DNA from: Pluralibacter gergoviae ATCC 33028 = NBRC 105706 | GTDB taxonomy: Bacteria > Pseudomonadota > Gammaproteobacteria > Enterobacterales > Enterobacteriaceae | Reading direction: 5' to 3' | Assembly: GCF_001598855.1 (NCBI RefSeq) | Contig: NZ_BCZS01000029.1 | Location: forward strand, 1 to 49,989 | DNA: 49,989 nucleotides | In this document: piece by piece, positions 10,780-19,626 of the stretch | Position numbering within the stretch: position 1 is the first letter of the stretch | How the letters are laid out: each line of letters opens with the position of its first letter | Made by a program: the position numbers and the translations under genes | Notes under the pieces: model-generated | Seen by the model: only the letters and a program-made list of their open reading frames with translations | Databases searched by the model: none | What the model was told of the DNA's origin: nothing

Positions 10780-11851
10780 GAGCGCATTTACTGAACTGCC
10801 CACTATTGATGTCAGCGGCCTGACCAGCGCGGACATCGCCAGCCGCCAGGCGGTCGCCGATGCCATCGGTAACGCCTCGCGCGAAGTGGGATTCTTTTAT
10901 ATCACCGGGCACGGCGTGGCGCCGGAACTGATTGACGGCGTGCGGGCGGCGGCGAAAAGCCTCTTTGCCCTGCCGATGGCAGAGAAGATGGCGTACTACA
11001 TCGGCCACTCCCGAAGCCACAAGGGCTACGTGCCCGAAGGCGAAGAGATCTACGGCTCCGGCAGACCCGACCATAAAGAAGCCTTTGATATCGGCTTCCA
11101 GGCACCGGACGATCACCCTTTCGTACTGGCGAATACGCCGCTGATTGGCGCCAACGAGTGGCCGGAACTGGCGGAATTTAAAAGCCGGGTAATGGCCTAC
11201 TATGATGCGGTTTTTGCCCTGGGGCACCGCCTGTTCGACGCCTTCGCGCTGGCCCTGGGACTGCCAGAGGGCTATTTCAAGTCGATGGTCACCTGCCCAC
11301 CGTCAAAGCTGCGCCTGATCCACTATCCGTTCGACGCCAGCGCTGAAGATGTCCCCGGCATTGGCGCGCACACCGACTATGAGTGCTTTACGCTGCTGCT
11401 GGCCGACCAGCCCGGCCTTGAGGTGCTCAATGAAGAGAGCGTCTGGATAGACGCCCCACCGCAGCGCGGCCCCGCCGGCGAAGAGGCTTTCGTGATTAAT
11501 ATCGGCGATATGCTGGAAGTGCTCAGCGCCGGCGCCTTTGTCGCCACCGCGCACCGGGTACGCAAAGTGCCGCAGGAGCGCTACTCCTTCCCGCTGTTTT
11601 TTGCCTGCGATTACCACACCCTGATCCGCCCGCTGCCGCACTTCCTGAGCGCTGGCGAAGCCAGCGAATATCAGGCGCTGAGCATCGGAGAGCACATGTG
11701 GAGCCAGGCGCTGCAGACCTACCGCTACCTGCGCGAAAAAGTCGCCACCGGCGAGCTTCAGCTCCCGGCCCGCGCCCGCGGAACCAATACCTTCGGACAT
11801 TTAAAAAAGCAGGCGCAGCAGCAGGCCGCCGGCAAAGAGGAGAGTGCATAA
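10766..11851 (+). CDS. 2-oxoglutarate/Fe(II)-dependent dioxygenase (isopenicillin N synthase family)
   Basis: The chosen ATG at 10766 has AGGAGAGGA eight bases upstream and gives 361 residues; an in-frame ATG at 10727 lacks such a site. The N-terminal DIOX_N region (PTIDVSGL, VGFFYITGHGV) precedes a jelly-roll core with the Fe triad H202-x-D204 (GIGAHTDYE) and H263 (ATAHRVRKV), and the 2-oxoglutarate-binding R272-x-S274 (ERYSFPLFF). RxS indicates a true 2-oxoglutarate user rather than IPNS itself. It probably hydroxylates the imported compound or an intermediate. Homologues include flavonoid and gibberellin oxidases, homoarginine hydroxylase and ethylene-forming enzyme. The stop codon overlaps the next start (TAATG). 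Confidence 0.87.
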   Translation: MIRVKSAFTELPTIDVSGLTSADIASRQAVADAIGNASREVGFFYITGHGVAPELIDGVRAAAKSLFALPMAEKMAYYIGHSRSHKGYVPEGEEIYGSGRPDHKEAFDIGFQAPDDHPFVLANTPLIGANEWPELAEFKSRVMAYYDAVFALGHRLFDAFALALGLPEGYFKSMVTCPPSKLRLIHYPFDASAEDVPGIGAHTDYECFTLLLADQPGLEVLNEESVWIDAPPQRGPAGEEAFVINIGDMLEVLSAGAFVATAHRVRKVPQERYSFPLFFACDYHTLIRPLPHFLSAGEASEYQALSIGEHMWSQALQTYRYLREKVATGELQLPARARGTNTFGHLKKQAQQQAAGKEESA

Positions 11852-12654
11852 TGACAAGCAAAATCAATAAAATCCTGCGGCGCGCGGCGCTTGCGGTCGC
11901 CCTTTCAGGCTGCGTCAGCGCCGCCGCCGGCGCCGCGCCCCTGCTGACGCCCGGCGTCTTCAAAGTCGGCATGGAGGTCACCTACCCGCCTTTTGAGTCC
12001 TATGACAGCAGCAACAATATTGTCGGTCTCGATCCGGACTTTGCCGCGCTGATCGCCGCGCACATGAACGCCAAACCGCAGCTGATTGATACCAAATTTA
12101 CCAGCCTGATATTAGGCGTCGGTAAAAAGTACGATGCGGTTATTTCCGGCATGTACATCACGCCCGAGCGGCTTAAACAGGTCGACGCCGTCCCCTACGT
12201 GCTTTCCGGCGCGTCGATTATTGCCCTGAAGGGCAGCGATATTCAGCCAAAAACGGAAAACGATCTCTGCGGCGTGAAAGTCGGCCTGCAGCAGGGAACC
12301 TCCTGGGTAGCCAGCCTGAAGGCGCTGTCGGACGACTACTGCCTGAAAAACGGCAAGGCAGCCATCAGTATCCAGGAGTTCCCCACCGCGCCGGAGGTCT
12401 CTCAGGCGCTGATCTCCCGCAACATTAATGCCCAGGTAGAGATCGCGCCGGCGGCAAAAATGATTGTCGAGAAAAGCCGCGGTCGCCTGGCGATCAGTTC
12501 CACGCGGCTGGTCTATCCGATGCCGCTGGGCATTTATATCCGTAAAGGGAACAGCGAGCTGGCTGACGCCATTAAGGCCGCCCTCGCAGAGATGAAGACG
12601 AACGGAAAATATGCCGCGCTCATCAAGAAATACGGTTTAGAGAGCATCGACTAA
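11851..12654 (+). CDS. Amino-acid-type ABC transporter substrate-binding protein
   Basis: The 267-residue periplasmic family-3 binding protein starts at the ATG that shares one base with the preceding stop. The N terminus is a signal peptide with a basic start and an Ala/Leu core. It can be cut by signal peptidase I after AAAGA (residue 28), or, because LSGC at 18-21 forms a lipobox, by signal peptidase II to give a lipoprotein; I cannot decide between them. The mature part has the two-lobe motifs of polar amino acid binders (VGMEVTYPPFE, GLDPDFAALIA, YDAVISGMYITPERL, GVKVGLQQGTS, KYGL at the C terminus). With the downstream fusion protein it forms a complete importer. Confidence 0.87.
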   Translation: MTSKINKILRRAALAVALSGCVSAAAGAAPLLTPGVFKVGMEVTYPPFESYDSSNNIVGLDPDFAALIAAHMNAKPQLIDTKFTSLILGVGKKYDAVISGMYITPERLKQVDAVPYVLSGASIIALKGSDIQPKTENDLCGVKVGLQQGTSWVASLKALSDDYCLKNGKAAISIQEFPTAPEVSQALISRNINAQVEIAPAAKMIVEKSRGRLAISSTRLVYPMPLGIYIRKGNSELADAIKAALAEMKTNGKYAALIKKYGLESID

Positions 12655-12677
12655 TACAAGAATTAGCAGGAGTCGCT

Positions 12678-14198
12678 ATGACGTTCGATTGGGGATACTT
12701 TTTCTCGCTATTTAGCATTGGCGCATTCTGGCAGGCGTGTCTGACGGTGATTATCGTCAGCACACTCTCCTGGTTTATTGGTCTGGTTGTCGGCTTTATT
12801 CTGGCCAGCGCGAAGCTCTCCGCCCCGCGCTGGCTGAGGATCCCCGTCGAACTCTATATCTGGTTTTTTCGCAGCGTCCCGCTGATGGTGCTGCTGGTTT
12901 TTGTCTACAATCTGCCCCAGCTTTTTCCGGCTACCCAGCCGCTGCTGGGGGTGCCGTTTATCGCCGGACTGGTATCCATGACCGTCACCGAAGCGGCCTA
13001 TATGGCAGAGATCCACCGCGGCGGCCTGCTCTCCGTCGCTAAAGGGCAGAGCGAGGCCGGGCACGCCCTGAGCCTGAGCTTTGTCGGCATCCAGCGCTTA
13101 ATCATTATTCCCCAGGCGTTTCGCATCTCGCTGCCGACGCTGATTAATGAATACATCACCATCATCAAGCTCAGCTCGATTCTGTCGGTGATTTCGCTCC
13201 CGGAGTTGCTGCTCACCGGCCAGCGCCTGTACGCGCAGAACTTTCTGGTGATGGAGACGCTGCTGGCGGTGGCGATTTATTACGTGGCCATCGTGACCGT
13301 TTTCTCCTGGCTGTTCCGCTGGCTGGAGAACCGTCTCGATATCCAGCGCAGGCCGCCGCAGACCCTGAGCGACAGCGAGTGTGCCGCGCTGCGTCCGGCG
13401 CTGGCAGCCGCGCCGCTGACGCCCGCCGTGCAAACCGCCAGCGGCAGCCCGCCGGCGCTCGATCTGCGCGATATCCGCAAAAGCTGGAGCCAGCATCAGG
13501 TGCTGAAGGGCATTAACCTGCGGATAGAAAACGGCGAAGTGCTGAGCATTATCGGCCCCTCTGGTTCAGGGAAAACCACGCTTATCCGCACCATCAACGC
13601 CCTTGAACAGATAGACGGCGGCGAAATCATTCTCTATGGCGAAGACTATCTCAAGGGCGGCGCCATTATTGATAGGCCGCAGATGCGCGCCGGCGTGCGC
13701 CGCATCGGCATGGTGTTCCAGAGTTTTAACCTGTTCCCGCACCGCACGGTGCTCGATAACGTGATGCTCGCTCCGCGCTACCATAGGCTGCTCGACGGGC
13801 CTGCGGCAAAGGCGCTGGCGCTGAGTCTGCTCGACAGAGTCGGCCTGCTGGCGCACGCGCACAAATACCCCGGCCAGCTCTCCGGCGGCCAGCAGCAGCG
13901 CGTCGCTATCGCCAGGGCCCTGGCGCTGAAGCCGGATATCATGCTGTTTGATGAGCCCACCTCGGCGCTCGATCCCGAGCTGGTCAGCGAAGTATTAAAA
14001 GTGATCCAGTCCCTTGCCAGAGAGGGGATGACGATGCTTATCGTCACCCACGAGATGGACTTCGCCCTCTCTATCTCAGACCGGGTGGTGATGATGGAAA
14101 ACGGCGTTGTCCAGTGCGACGCCGCGCCGGCGGTGATCCGCAGCCACATCACCTCCCCGTCGCTTACCCGCCTTCGTGAATTTATGGGAGTCTCCTGA
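12678..14198 (+). CDS. Amino-acid-type ABC transporter permease/ATP-binding fusion protein
   Basis: The 506-residue protein joins two normally separate subunits. Residues 1-220 are a HisM/GlnP-type permease with about five membrane segments and the coupling EAA loop (EAGHALSLSFVGIQRLIIIPQ, about 126-146). A Pro/Ala-rich linker spans about 223-258. Residues 260-506 are the ATPase: Walker A GPSGSGKT (293-300), Q-loop Q348, signature LSGGQ (401-405), Walker B IMLFDE (421-426) and switch H458. A homodimer would hold both permease and both ATPase halves. AGGAG precedes the ATG, and the stop overlaps the aldolase start (TGATG). Such fusions are known in enterobacteria but less common than split genes. 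Confidence 0.92.
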   Translation: MTFDWGYFFSLFSIGAFWQACLTVIIVSTLSWFIGLVVGFILASAKLSAPRWLRIPVELYIWFFRSVPLMVLLVFVYNLPQLFPATQPLLGVPFIAGLVSMTVTEAAYMAEIHRGGLLSVAKGQSEAGHALSLSFVGIQRLIIIPQAFRISLPTLINEYITIIKLSSILSVISLPELLLTGQRLYAQNFLVMETLLAVAIYYVAIVTVFSWLFRWLENRLDIQRRPPQTLSDSECAALRPALAAAPLTPAVQTASGSPPALDLRDIRKSWSQHQVLKGINLRIENGEVLSIIGPSGSGKTTLIRTINALEQIDGGEIILYGEDYLKGGAIIDRPQMRAGVRRIGMVFQSFNLFPHRTVLDNVMLAPRYHRLLDGPAAKALALSLLDRVGLLAHAHKYPGQLSGGQQQRVAIARALALKPDIMLFDEPTSALDPELVSEVLKVIQSLAREGMTMLIVTHEMDFALSISDRVVMMENGVVQCDAAPAVIRSHITSPSLTRLREFMGVS

Positions 14199-14926
14199 TG
14201 GCTACTGAACGTGAGCTACGTCTCGATCTGGCCGCCGCCTACCGTCTGGCGGCGCTGTTTGGCTGGGAAGATACGCTCTACACCCACTTCTCCGCGCGCC
14301 TGCCCGGCGACGGAGAACCGCGCTTTCTGATTAACCCCTTCGGCATGATGTTCGATGAGGTGACCGCCAGCAACCTGATCGTCGTCGATATGCAGGGGAA
14401 CGTCGTCGAGGGCAGCGCCCCGGCCAATTCGGCGGGGTTCACGATCCACAGCGCGGTCCACATGGCCCGGGAGGATGCCCACTGCGTGCTCCACACCCAC
14501 ACGCTGCCCGGCATGGCGGTAGCCGCCTGCGAAGAGGGACTGCTGCAGCTTAACCAGATCAGCACCGAGTTTTACCAGCGCGTCGGCTATCACCCGTATG
14601 AAGGCGTAGCGTTCGATCTCGACGAACGCGAGCGCATCCAGCGGTCGCTGGGCGACAACATCGCCCTGATCCTGCAAAGCCACGGCCTGCTCTCGGTGGG
14701 CCGCACCGTGGCCGATGCCTTCTGCATCATGTACTACCTCAATCGCGCCTGTGAAATTCAGCTGGCGGTGGCGCAGCTGGCGGCGCTCGGCGGGGTTTGC
14801 ACGATCCCGCCGCACCTCAGCCAGCACGCCTGCGAACAGCTGATGGGCGTCGAGCACGAGCGCCAGCAGGTCTGGCAGGCGTGGCTGCGGCGGCTGAACC
14901 GTATTGATACTTCATGGCAGGAGTGA
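14198..14926 (+). CDS. Class II aldolase/adducin family protein
   Basis: The 242-residue protein has the fuculose-phosphate-aldolase fold. The zinc-site histidines are visible as H99-T-H101 (VLHTHTLPG) and H162 (LQSHGLLSVG), along with the family start GWEDTLYTHFSARLPG and the INPFGMMFDEVTASNL segment. True aldolases of this class split a hydroxy-keto compound through a zinc enediolate; adducin-like members have no known activity. Given the neighbours, retro-aldol cleavage of an intermediate hydroxylated by the oxygenase is a reasonable idea but not shown. Its first base is the last of the transporter stop, so translation is coupled. Confidence 0.83.
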   Translation: MATERELRLDLAAAYRLAALFGWEDTLYTHFSARLPGDGEPRFLINPFGMMFDEVTASNLIVVDMQGNVVEGSAPANSAGFTIHSAVHMAREDAHCVLHTHTLPGMAVAACEEGLLQLNQISTEFYQRVGYHPYEGVAFDLDERERIQRSLGDNIALILQSHGLLSVGRTVADAFCIMYYLNRACEIQLAVAQLAALGGVCTIPPHLSQHACEQLMGVEHERQQVWQAWLRRLNRIDTSWQE

Positions 14927-14932
14927 GGCGCG

Positions 14933-15865
14933 ATGGCCGAATTAACGATAGTCGTGGACTGTAATGATGCCGCGGTGGCGGACGAGCTATGCCACGCGCT
15001 GGCGCAATTCTCCGGCGTCAGGGCTGTGCTGCCCGGCCACCCGGCCGCCGCCGGGGCGGCATATGCCTGCTGCTGGTATCCCGACCCGGCGCTGCTGCAG
15101 CGCACGCCGGGCCTGAAGCTGATCATGGCCGCCGGAGCCGGCGTCGATCATCTGCCGGAGAGCCTGTTCCGCAGCGATATTCCGCTGTGCCGGGTGGCGG
15201 ACGGCAACCTGCGCCACGGCATGTTTGAGTACGCGCTGTGGGGCGTGCTCTGGTTTCAGCGCTATTTTGACCGCGCCCGGGCGCACCAGCAGCGGTGCGA
15301 ATGGAAAATATACCCGCAGCGGGCCGCCGCCGACTTTCGCGTCGGGGTGATGGGGCTGGGCGACATCGGCAGCTACATCGCAGCCCAGCTTGCGGCGCTG
15401 GGCTATCAGGTTTCAGGCTGGTCGCGCAGCCAAAAGACGCTGGAAGGCGTGGCGTGCAGCGCGGGCGCGGCGGAGCTGAACGCCTTTTTACGGCCGCTTG
15501 ATGCGGTGATTAACGTCCTGCCGCTGACCGCGCAGACGCGCGGGATCCTCGCCAGGCCTCTGCTGGAGCAGCTGCCGGACGGCGCCGGGCTCATCAACTG
15601 CGGGCGCGGAGAGCACATGATTGCAGAGGATATTCTGCAGGCCCTCGATAGCGGACGCCTGGCGGGCGCCGTGCTCGACGTCTTTCCCGAAGAGCCGCTG
15701 CCGGCCGACGACAGGCTGTGGCGGCATCCGCAGGTGGTGGTGACGCCGCATATGGCCTCCACGGCGCCGCCGGTCGTCGTCGCCCGCCAGCTGATGGAAA
15801 ACATCGTGCGCCAGCAGAGCGGGCGACCGCTGAAAAATGAAGTGCAAAAAGAGGCGGGTTACTGA
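14933..15865 (+). CDS. D-isomer-specific 2-hydroxyacid dehydrogenase (GhrA-like)
   Basis: The 310-residue NAD(P)-dependent reductase resembles glyoxylate/hydroxypyruvate reductase A. Visible motifs are the dinucleotide loop GLGDIG (141-146), the substrate-binding R225 (NCGRGE), E254 (VFPEEPLP) and the acid/base H273 (VTPHMAS). The residue after the second beta strand is in the context GWSRSQK, which favours NADPH. It would reduce a 2-keto acid such as hydroxypyruvate or glyoxylate to the 2-hydroxy acid, and could take the keto fragment released by the upstream aldolase. It is the last gene of the operon and is followed by a strong palindrome. Confidence 0.88.
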   Translation: MAELTIVVDCNDAAVADELCHALAQFSGVRAVLPGHPAAAGAAYACCWYPDPALLQRTPGLKLIMAAGAGVDHLPESLFRSDIPLCRVADGNLRHGMFEYALWGVLWFQRYFDRARAHQQRCEWKIYPQRAAADFRVGVMGLGDIGSYIAAQLAALGYQVSGWSRSQKTLEGVACSAGAAELNAFLRPLDAVINVLPLTAQTRGILARPLLEQLPDGAGLINCGRGEHMIAEDILQALDSGRLAGAVLDVFPEEPLPADDRLWRHPQVVVTPHMASTAPPVVVARQLMENIVRQQSGRPLKNEVQKEAGY

Positions 15866-15872
15866 TAATCAA

Positions 15873-15896
15873 AGCGCCGGCCCGCGGGCCGGCGCT
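15873..15896. terminator. Perfect 24-base palindrome between the accessory operon and fre
   Basis: AGCGCCGGCCCG is followed immediately by its exact reverse complement. The RNA hairpin would be very stable in either direction. The minus-strand side continues with CTTTGATTAT, so it is more convincing as the fre terminator; on the plus side there is no T run. It separates two converging operons and probably works for both. Confidence 0.6.
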
Positions 15897-15917
15897 GATG
15901 TCGGGAAATGAGCCTAA

Positions 15918-16619
15918 TCAGATAAACGCAAACGCATCGCCGAACAGCCTGTCTTCGCGGGCATTGCGCTCGTTGCAGAACAGGTCGCGGGCAATTTTAG
16001 CCATCTCGAAGCGTCCGGCAATGTAGATATCGTGTTCAGCCAGCGTGCCGTAGTCCTGCAGTACGGCCGTCAGCACCGTCCCGCTGCGGCCTCGCCAGCC
16101 CTCTTCCGGCTGTTCAACCACCGGCTCGATGCGCAGATTAGGATGCGTAACGGAGAGCGCCTCCAGCTCGGCCAGATCGTAGAGATGCTTCTCTTCCCGG
16201 CCGCCCCAGTAGATGGTGATATCGCGGTTGGCGTCCTGCGCCAGGGCGGCAAGCAGGATGGAGCGCACGTACGAAAAGCCTGTGCCACCGGCGATCAGCA
16301 CCATCGGACGGGTTGAATCATCGCGCAGCCAGGCCTCGCCGTGCGGCATATCGACCACGATTTGCCGCTCTTTCAGGATGCGGTCCATCACGGCCATCGC
16401 ATACAGATTCAGCTCAGAGGCGCCGATGTGCAGCTCAATGAACTGCTGCTCATCCGGCGTAGAGGCCATGGAGAACGGACGCTTATCGCGCTCGTCCATC
16501 ACCACCATCAGGTACTGGCCTGCGCGGAAGGTGAACGCCGCTTCAGGCTCTAAACGAACGCGATATACCGTGTCGGTGATAGCATCTACCGAAGTGACTT
16601 TACAGCTTAAGGTTGTCAT
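15918..16619 (-). CDS. fre: Fre, NAD(P)H-flavin reductase
   Basis: The 233-residue enzyme reduces free riboflavin, FMN or FAD with NAD(P)H and supplies reduced flavin to other systems, including UbiX-type prenyl-FMN chemistry and ribonucleotide reductase activation. The flavin motif RPFSMAST (about residues 46-53) and the nicotinamide motif [12 protein letters not shown] (about 110-121) are present. It lies 42 bases downstream of ubiD, as in E. coli. The operon that replaces its usual neighbour fadA is convergent to it. Confidence 0.96.
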   Translation of the reverse strand: MTTLSCKVTSVDAITDTVYRVRLEPEAAFTFRAGQYLMVVMDERDKRPFSMASTPDEQQFIELHIGASELNLYAMAVMDRILKERQIVVDMPHGEAWLRDDSTRPMVLIAGGTGFSYVRSILLAALAQDANRDITIYWGGREEKHLYDLAELEALSVTHPNLRIEPVVEQPEEGWRGRSGTVLTAVLQDYGTLAEHDIYIAGRFEMAKIARDLFCNERNAREDRLFGDAFAFI

Positions 16620-16661
16620 ACGCTCCCTCTGTCGGGTCTAAAAGGCAAACACGGCTGCGCG

Positions 16662-18158
16662 TCAGGCGCTTTTACCGTCGCTAAAAATAGCCAGCTCATC
16701 CCAGATGGCGTCAATTCTTGCCGTCACCGCGGGATCTTTTTTAATCGGTCGGCCCCACTCGCGCTGGGTCTCGCCGGGCCATTTGTTGGTGGCATCCAGC
16801 CCCATTTTCGAGCCGAGTCCGGAAACCGGCGACGCGAAGTCCAGATAGTCGATTGGCGTATTCTCCACCAACACCGTATCACGAGCGGGGTCCATCCGGG
16901 TAGTGATCGCCCAGATTACGTCATTCCAGTCGCGGGCGTTGACGTCATCATCGCAGACGATAACGAACTTGGTGTACATAAACTGCCGCAGGAAAGACCA
17001 GACGCCCATCATCACGCGCTTGGCGTGGCCGGCGTACTGTTTCTTCATCGTCACCACCGCCAGCCGGTAGGAGCAGCCCTCCGGCGGCAGATAGAAGTCG
17101 ACAATCTCCGGAAACTGCTTCTGCAGGATAGGCACGAACACTTCGTTGAGCGCGACGCCCAGTACGGCGGGCTCATCCGGCGGACGGCCGGTGTAGGTGG
17201 AGTGGTAGATAGCGTCTTCCCGGCGGGTAATGTGGGTGACGGTAAAGACCGGGAAGCTGTCGACTTCGTTGTAGTAGCCGGTATGGTCGCCGTACGGGCC
17301 TTCCGGCGCCGTTTCGCCCGGCTCAATGTAGCCCTCCAGCACGATCTCCGCGCTGGCGGGGACTTCCAGATCGTTGGAGAGGCACTTCACCACTTCGGTT
17401 TTGGTGCCGCGCAGCAGCCCGGCGAAGGCGTATTCCGAGAGCGTGTCCGGCACCGGCGTCACCGCGCCGAGGATGGTCGCCGGATCGGCGCCCAGCGCCA
17501 CGGAGACCGGGAAGCGCTCGCCGGGATGGGCCGCGCACCACTCCTGAAAATCCAGCGCCCCGCCGCGGTGGGAGAGCCAGCGCATAATCAGCTTATTCTT
17601 GCCAATCCGCTGCTGGCGATAGATGCCGAGGTTCTGCCGCTCCTTATGCGGGCCGCGGGTCACCGTCAGCCCCCAGGTGATCAGCGGCGCGGCATCTTCC
17701 GGCCAGCAGGTCATGATAGGGATCTGCGTTAAATCGACGGCATCGCCGCTGATGACCTTCTGCTGGCAGGGGGCGCTGCGCTGACGTTTAGTCGGCATAT
17801 TCAGCACCTGCTTAAACTGCGGCAGCTTGTCAAACAGATCGCGAAAGCCCTTCGGCGGCTCCGGCTCTTTCAAAAACGCCAGCAGCTTACCCACTTCACG
17901 CAGCGCGCTGACGTCCTCCTGGCCCATACCCAGCGCCACGCGCCGCGGCGTGCCGAACAGGTTGCACAGCACCGGCATGTCATAACCCTTCGGGTTTTCA
18001 AACAGCAGCGCCGGGCCGCCCGCGCGCAGCGTGCGATCGGCAATTTCGGTAATTTCCAGGTGGGGGTCAACCGGCAGGGAGATCCGCTTGAGTTCGCCCT
18101 GCTGTTCCAGCTGTGTCAGAAAGTCGCGCAAATCATGATATTTCATCGGGTCGGTCAT
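16662..18158 (-). CDS. ubiD: UbiD, 3-octaprenyl-4-hydroxybenzoate carboxy-lyase
   Basis: The 498-residue decarboxylase removes the carboxylate of 3-octaprenyl-4-hydroxybenzoate in ubiquinone synthesis and needs prenylated FMN made by UbiX. Near-identity to E. coli UbiD is visible throughout, including [36 protein letters not shown] and [13 protein letters not shown], the last carrying acidic residues of the active-site region. An alternative in-frame ATG (MKYHDLRDF) lies four codons later. It starts a ubiD-fre unit and diverges from rfaH. Confidence 0.96.
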   Translation of the reverse strand: MTDPMKYHDLRDFLTQLEQQGELKRISLPVDPHLEITEIADRTLRAGGPALLFENPKGYDMPVLCNLFGTPRRVALGMGQEDVSALREVGKLLAFLKEPEPPKGFRDLFDKLPQFKQVLNMPTKRQRSAPCQQKVISGDAVDLTQIPIMTCWPEDAAPLITWGLTVTRGPHKERQNLGIYRQQRIGKNKLIMRWLSHRGGALDFQEWCAAHPGERFPVSVALGADPATILGAVTPVPDTLSEYAFAGLLRGTKTEVVKCLSNDLEVPASAEIVLEGYIEPGETAPEGPYGDHTGYYNEVDSFPVFTVTHITRREDAIYHSTYTGRPPDEPAVLGVALNEVFVPILQKQFPEIVDFYLPPEGCSYRLAVVTMKKQYAGHAKRVMMGVWSFLRQFMYTKFVIVCDDDVNARDWNDVIWAITTRMDPARDTVLVENTPIDYLDFASPVSGLGSKMGLDATNKWPGETQREWGRPIKKDPAVTARIDAIWDELAIFSDGKSA

Positions 18159-18313
18159 GGCCTCTGTGTAAGCGCCTCATTATACGGTTTTACGCCGTTG
18201 GATGCTGCAGTTTTGTTAAATTGGCGTGAACCCCAAAAAGTAATAGGCATAATCCTTTTCGCTATCACGCCGCCTTTTGCTATGATCTCTTAGGAATTAT
18301 GGAAAGAGCGATT

Positions 18314-18802
18314 ATGCAAGCCTGGTATCTACTTTACTGCAAACGCGGTCAGCTTCAGCGGGCCATGGAACACCTTGAGCGCCAGGATGTTAACTGTCTT
18401 GCGCCGACTATCGCCCTGGAAAAAATCGTCCGCGGAAAGCGAACCACCGTCAGCGAGCCGCTTTTCCCCAATTACCTGTTCGTTGAGTTCGATCCGGAAA
18501 TTATCCATACCACCACCATCAGCGCGACGCGCGGCGTCAACAATTTCGTCCGCTTCGGCAATTTGCCCGCAACCGTGCCCTCGAAGGTAATTCATCAGCT
18601 CTCGGTCTGCACGCCGGAAGATATCACCGATCCCGATACGCCCTACTCCGGCGACAGCGTGGTGATCACCGACGGCGCGTTTGAAGGGCTGGAAGCCATC
18701 TTCACCGAGCCGGACGGCGAAGCGCGCTCAATGCTGCTGCTGACGCTGCTCAACAAGCAGGTGCTGCAGAGCGTCAAAAACACCGAGTTTCGCAAGGTCT
18801 AA
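18314..18802 (+). CDS. rfaH: RfaH, NusG-like transcription antiterminator
   Basis: The ATG at 18314 ([15 protein letters not shown]) gives 162 residues, identical in length to E. coli; an ATG five codons upstream is in frame but not conserved. The NGN domain (residues 1-100) binds RNA polymerase at ops-bearing leaders, and the C-terminal KOW domain can refold from alpha hairpin to beta barrel and recruit ribosomes ([18 protein letters not shown]). It controls long surface-polysaccharide, LPS core and secretion operons. No such target operon is in the window. Its stop codon overlaps that of the converging tatD. Confidence 0.96.
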   Translation: MQAWYLLYCKRGQLQRAMEHLERQDVNCLAPTIALEKIVRGKRTTVSEPLFPNYLFVEFDPEIIHTTTISATRGVNNFVRFGNLPATVPSKVIHQLSVCTPEDITDPDTPYSGDSVVITDGAFEGLEAIFTEPDGEARSMLLLTLLNKQVLQSVKNTEFRKV

Positions 18803-19587
18803 TCCCCAAAGTCGATACCGAACAGCCGCCGCGCATTGTCGTCGGTTCTCCTCGCCAGCGCTTCCGCGTCTTCCGCGCGCCACTGCGCAATGCGCCCGGC
18901 AATGTGCGGCAAATGCGCGGGCTCATTGCGCCGGGAAGCGGGCTTCGGCGTGAGGTCGCGCGGCAGCAGCCACGGCGCATCGGTCTCAATCAGCAGCCTG
19001 TCGGCCGGGATCAGCGGCAGCAGCTCGCGCAGCTCAACGCCGCGCCGCTCGTCGCACACCCAGCCGGTAATGCCGATGTACAGGCCGTGCGCCAGACACG
19101 CTTCCAGTTCGTCGCGCGTGCCGGTAAAGCAGTGTACGACCGCCCCGGGCAGCTTATCGAGCCACGGCGCCAGCAGCGCAATAAAGCGTTGGTGGGCATC
19201 GCGGCAGTGGAGAAAGACCGGCAGGTTCAGTTCCGCGGCCAGCGCCAGCTGGGCGCTGAAGGCCTGCTCCTGCGCCTGCGGCGTGGAGTAGTTGCGGTTG
19301 AAATCAAGGCCGCACTCGCCGATTGCCACCACTTCCGGCCGCGCCGCCAGCCGCCTGACGGCCTCCGCCACCTCCGACGTCCAGCTGCTGGCGTCGTGGG
19401 GATGCACGCCCGCCGTTGCCCAGCAGCTGTCATAGCGCTGCGCCAGTTCGGCGGCGGCTTCGCTTTCTGCCTGATTGGTGCCGGTTATCAGCAGACCGCT
19501 GACGCCCGCCGCAAAGGCGCGGGCAACCACCTCATCGCGATCGCGGGCAAACTGCGAACTGGTCAGGTTAACGCCGATATCAAACAT
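18799..19587 (-). CDS. tatD: TatD, metal-dependent DNase (TatD family)
   Basis: With the start at [11 protein letters not shown] (19587) this is 262 residues, close to the 260 of E. coli; an ATG at 19599 is also possible. It is an amidohydrolase-fold nuclease with 3'-5' exonuclease activity implicated in DNA repair and quality control, not in protein export. Metal ligands can be seen in [32 protein letters not shown] and [10 protein letters not shown]. It closes the tatABCD cluster. Its TAG stop overlaps the rfaH TAA within four bases, leaving no terminator between the converging genes. Confidence 0.94.
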   Translation of the reverse strand: MFDIGVNLTSSQFARDRDEVVARAFAAGVSGLLITGTNQAESEAAAELAQRYDSCWATAGVHPHDASSWTSEVAEAVRRLAARPEVVAIGECGLDFNRNYSTPQAQEQAFSAQLALAAELNLPVFLHCRDAHQRFIALLAPWLDKLPGAVVHCFTGTRDELEACLAHGLYIGITGWVCDERRGVELRELLPLIPADRLLIETDAPWLLPRDLTPKPASRRNEPAHLPHIAGRIAQWRAEDAEALARRTDDNARRLFGIDFGD

Positions 19588-19605
19588 GCTGTCCCCCATA
19601 GAACA

Positions 19606-19623
19606 ACCGCCCTTGCGGGCGGT
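19606..19623 (-). terminator. Hairpin between tatC and tatD (weak terminator or RBS-masking stem)
   Basis: ACCGCCC (19606-19612) pairs with GGGCGGT (19617-19623) across a TTGC loop, just after the tatC stop. The minus-strand RNA continues with TTGTTCTATG, a poor U tract, so termination would be partial. The stem takes up the G-rich segment upstream of the possible tatD start at 19599. It would lower tatD expression relative to tatABC. Confidence 0.55.
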
Positions 19624-19626
19624 CAA

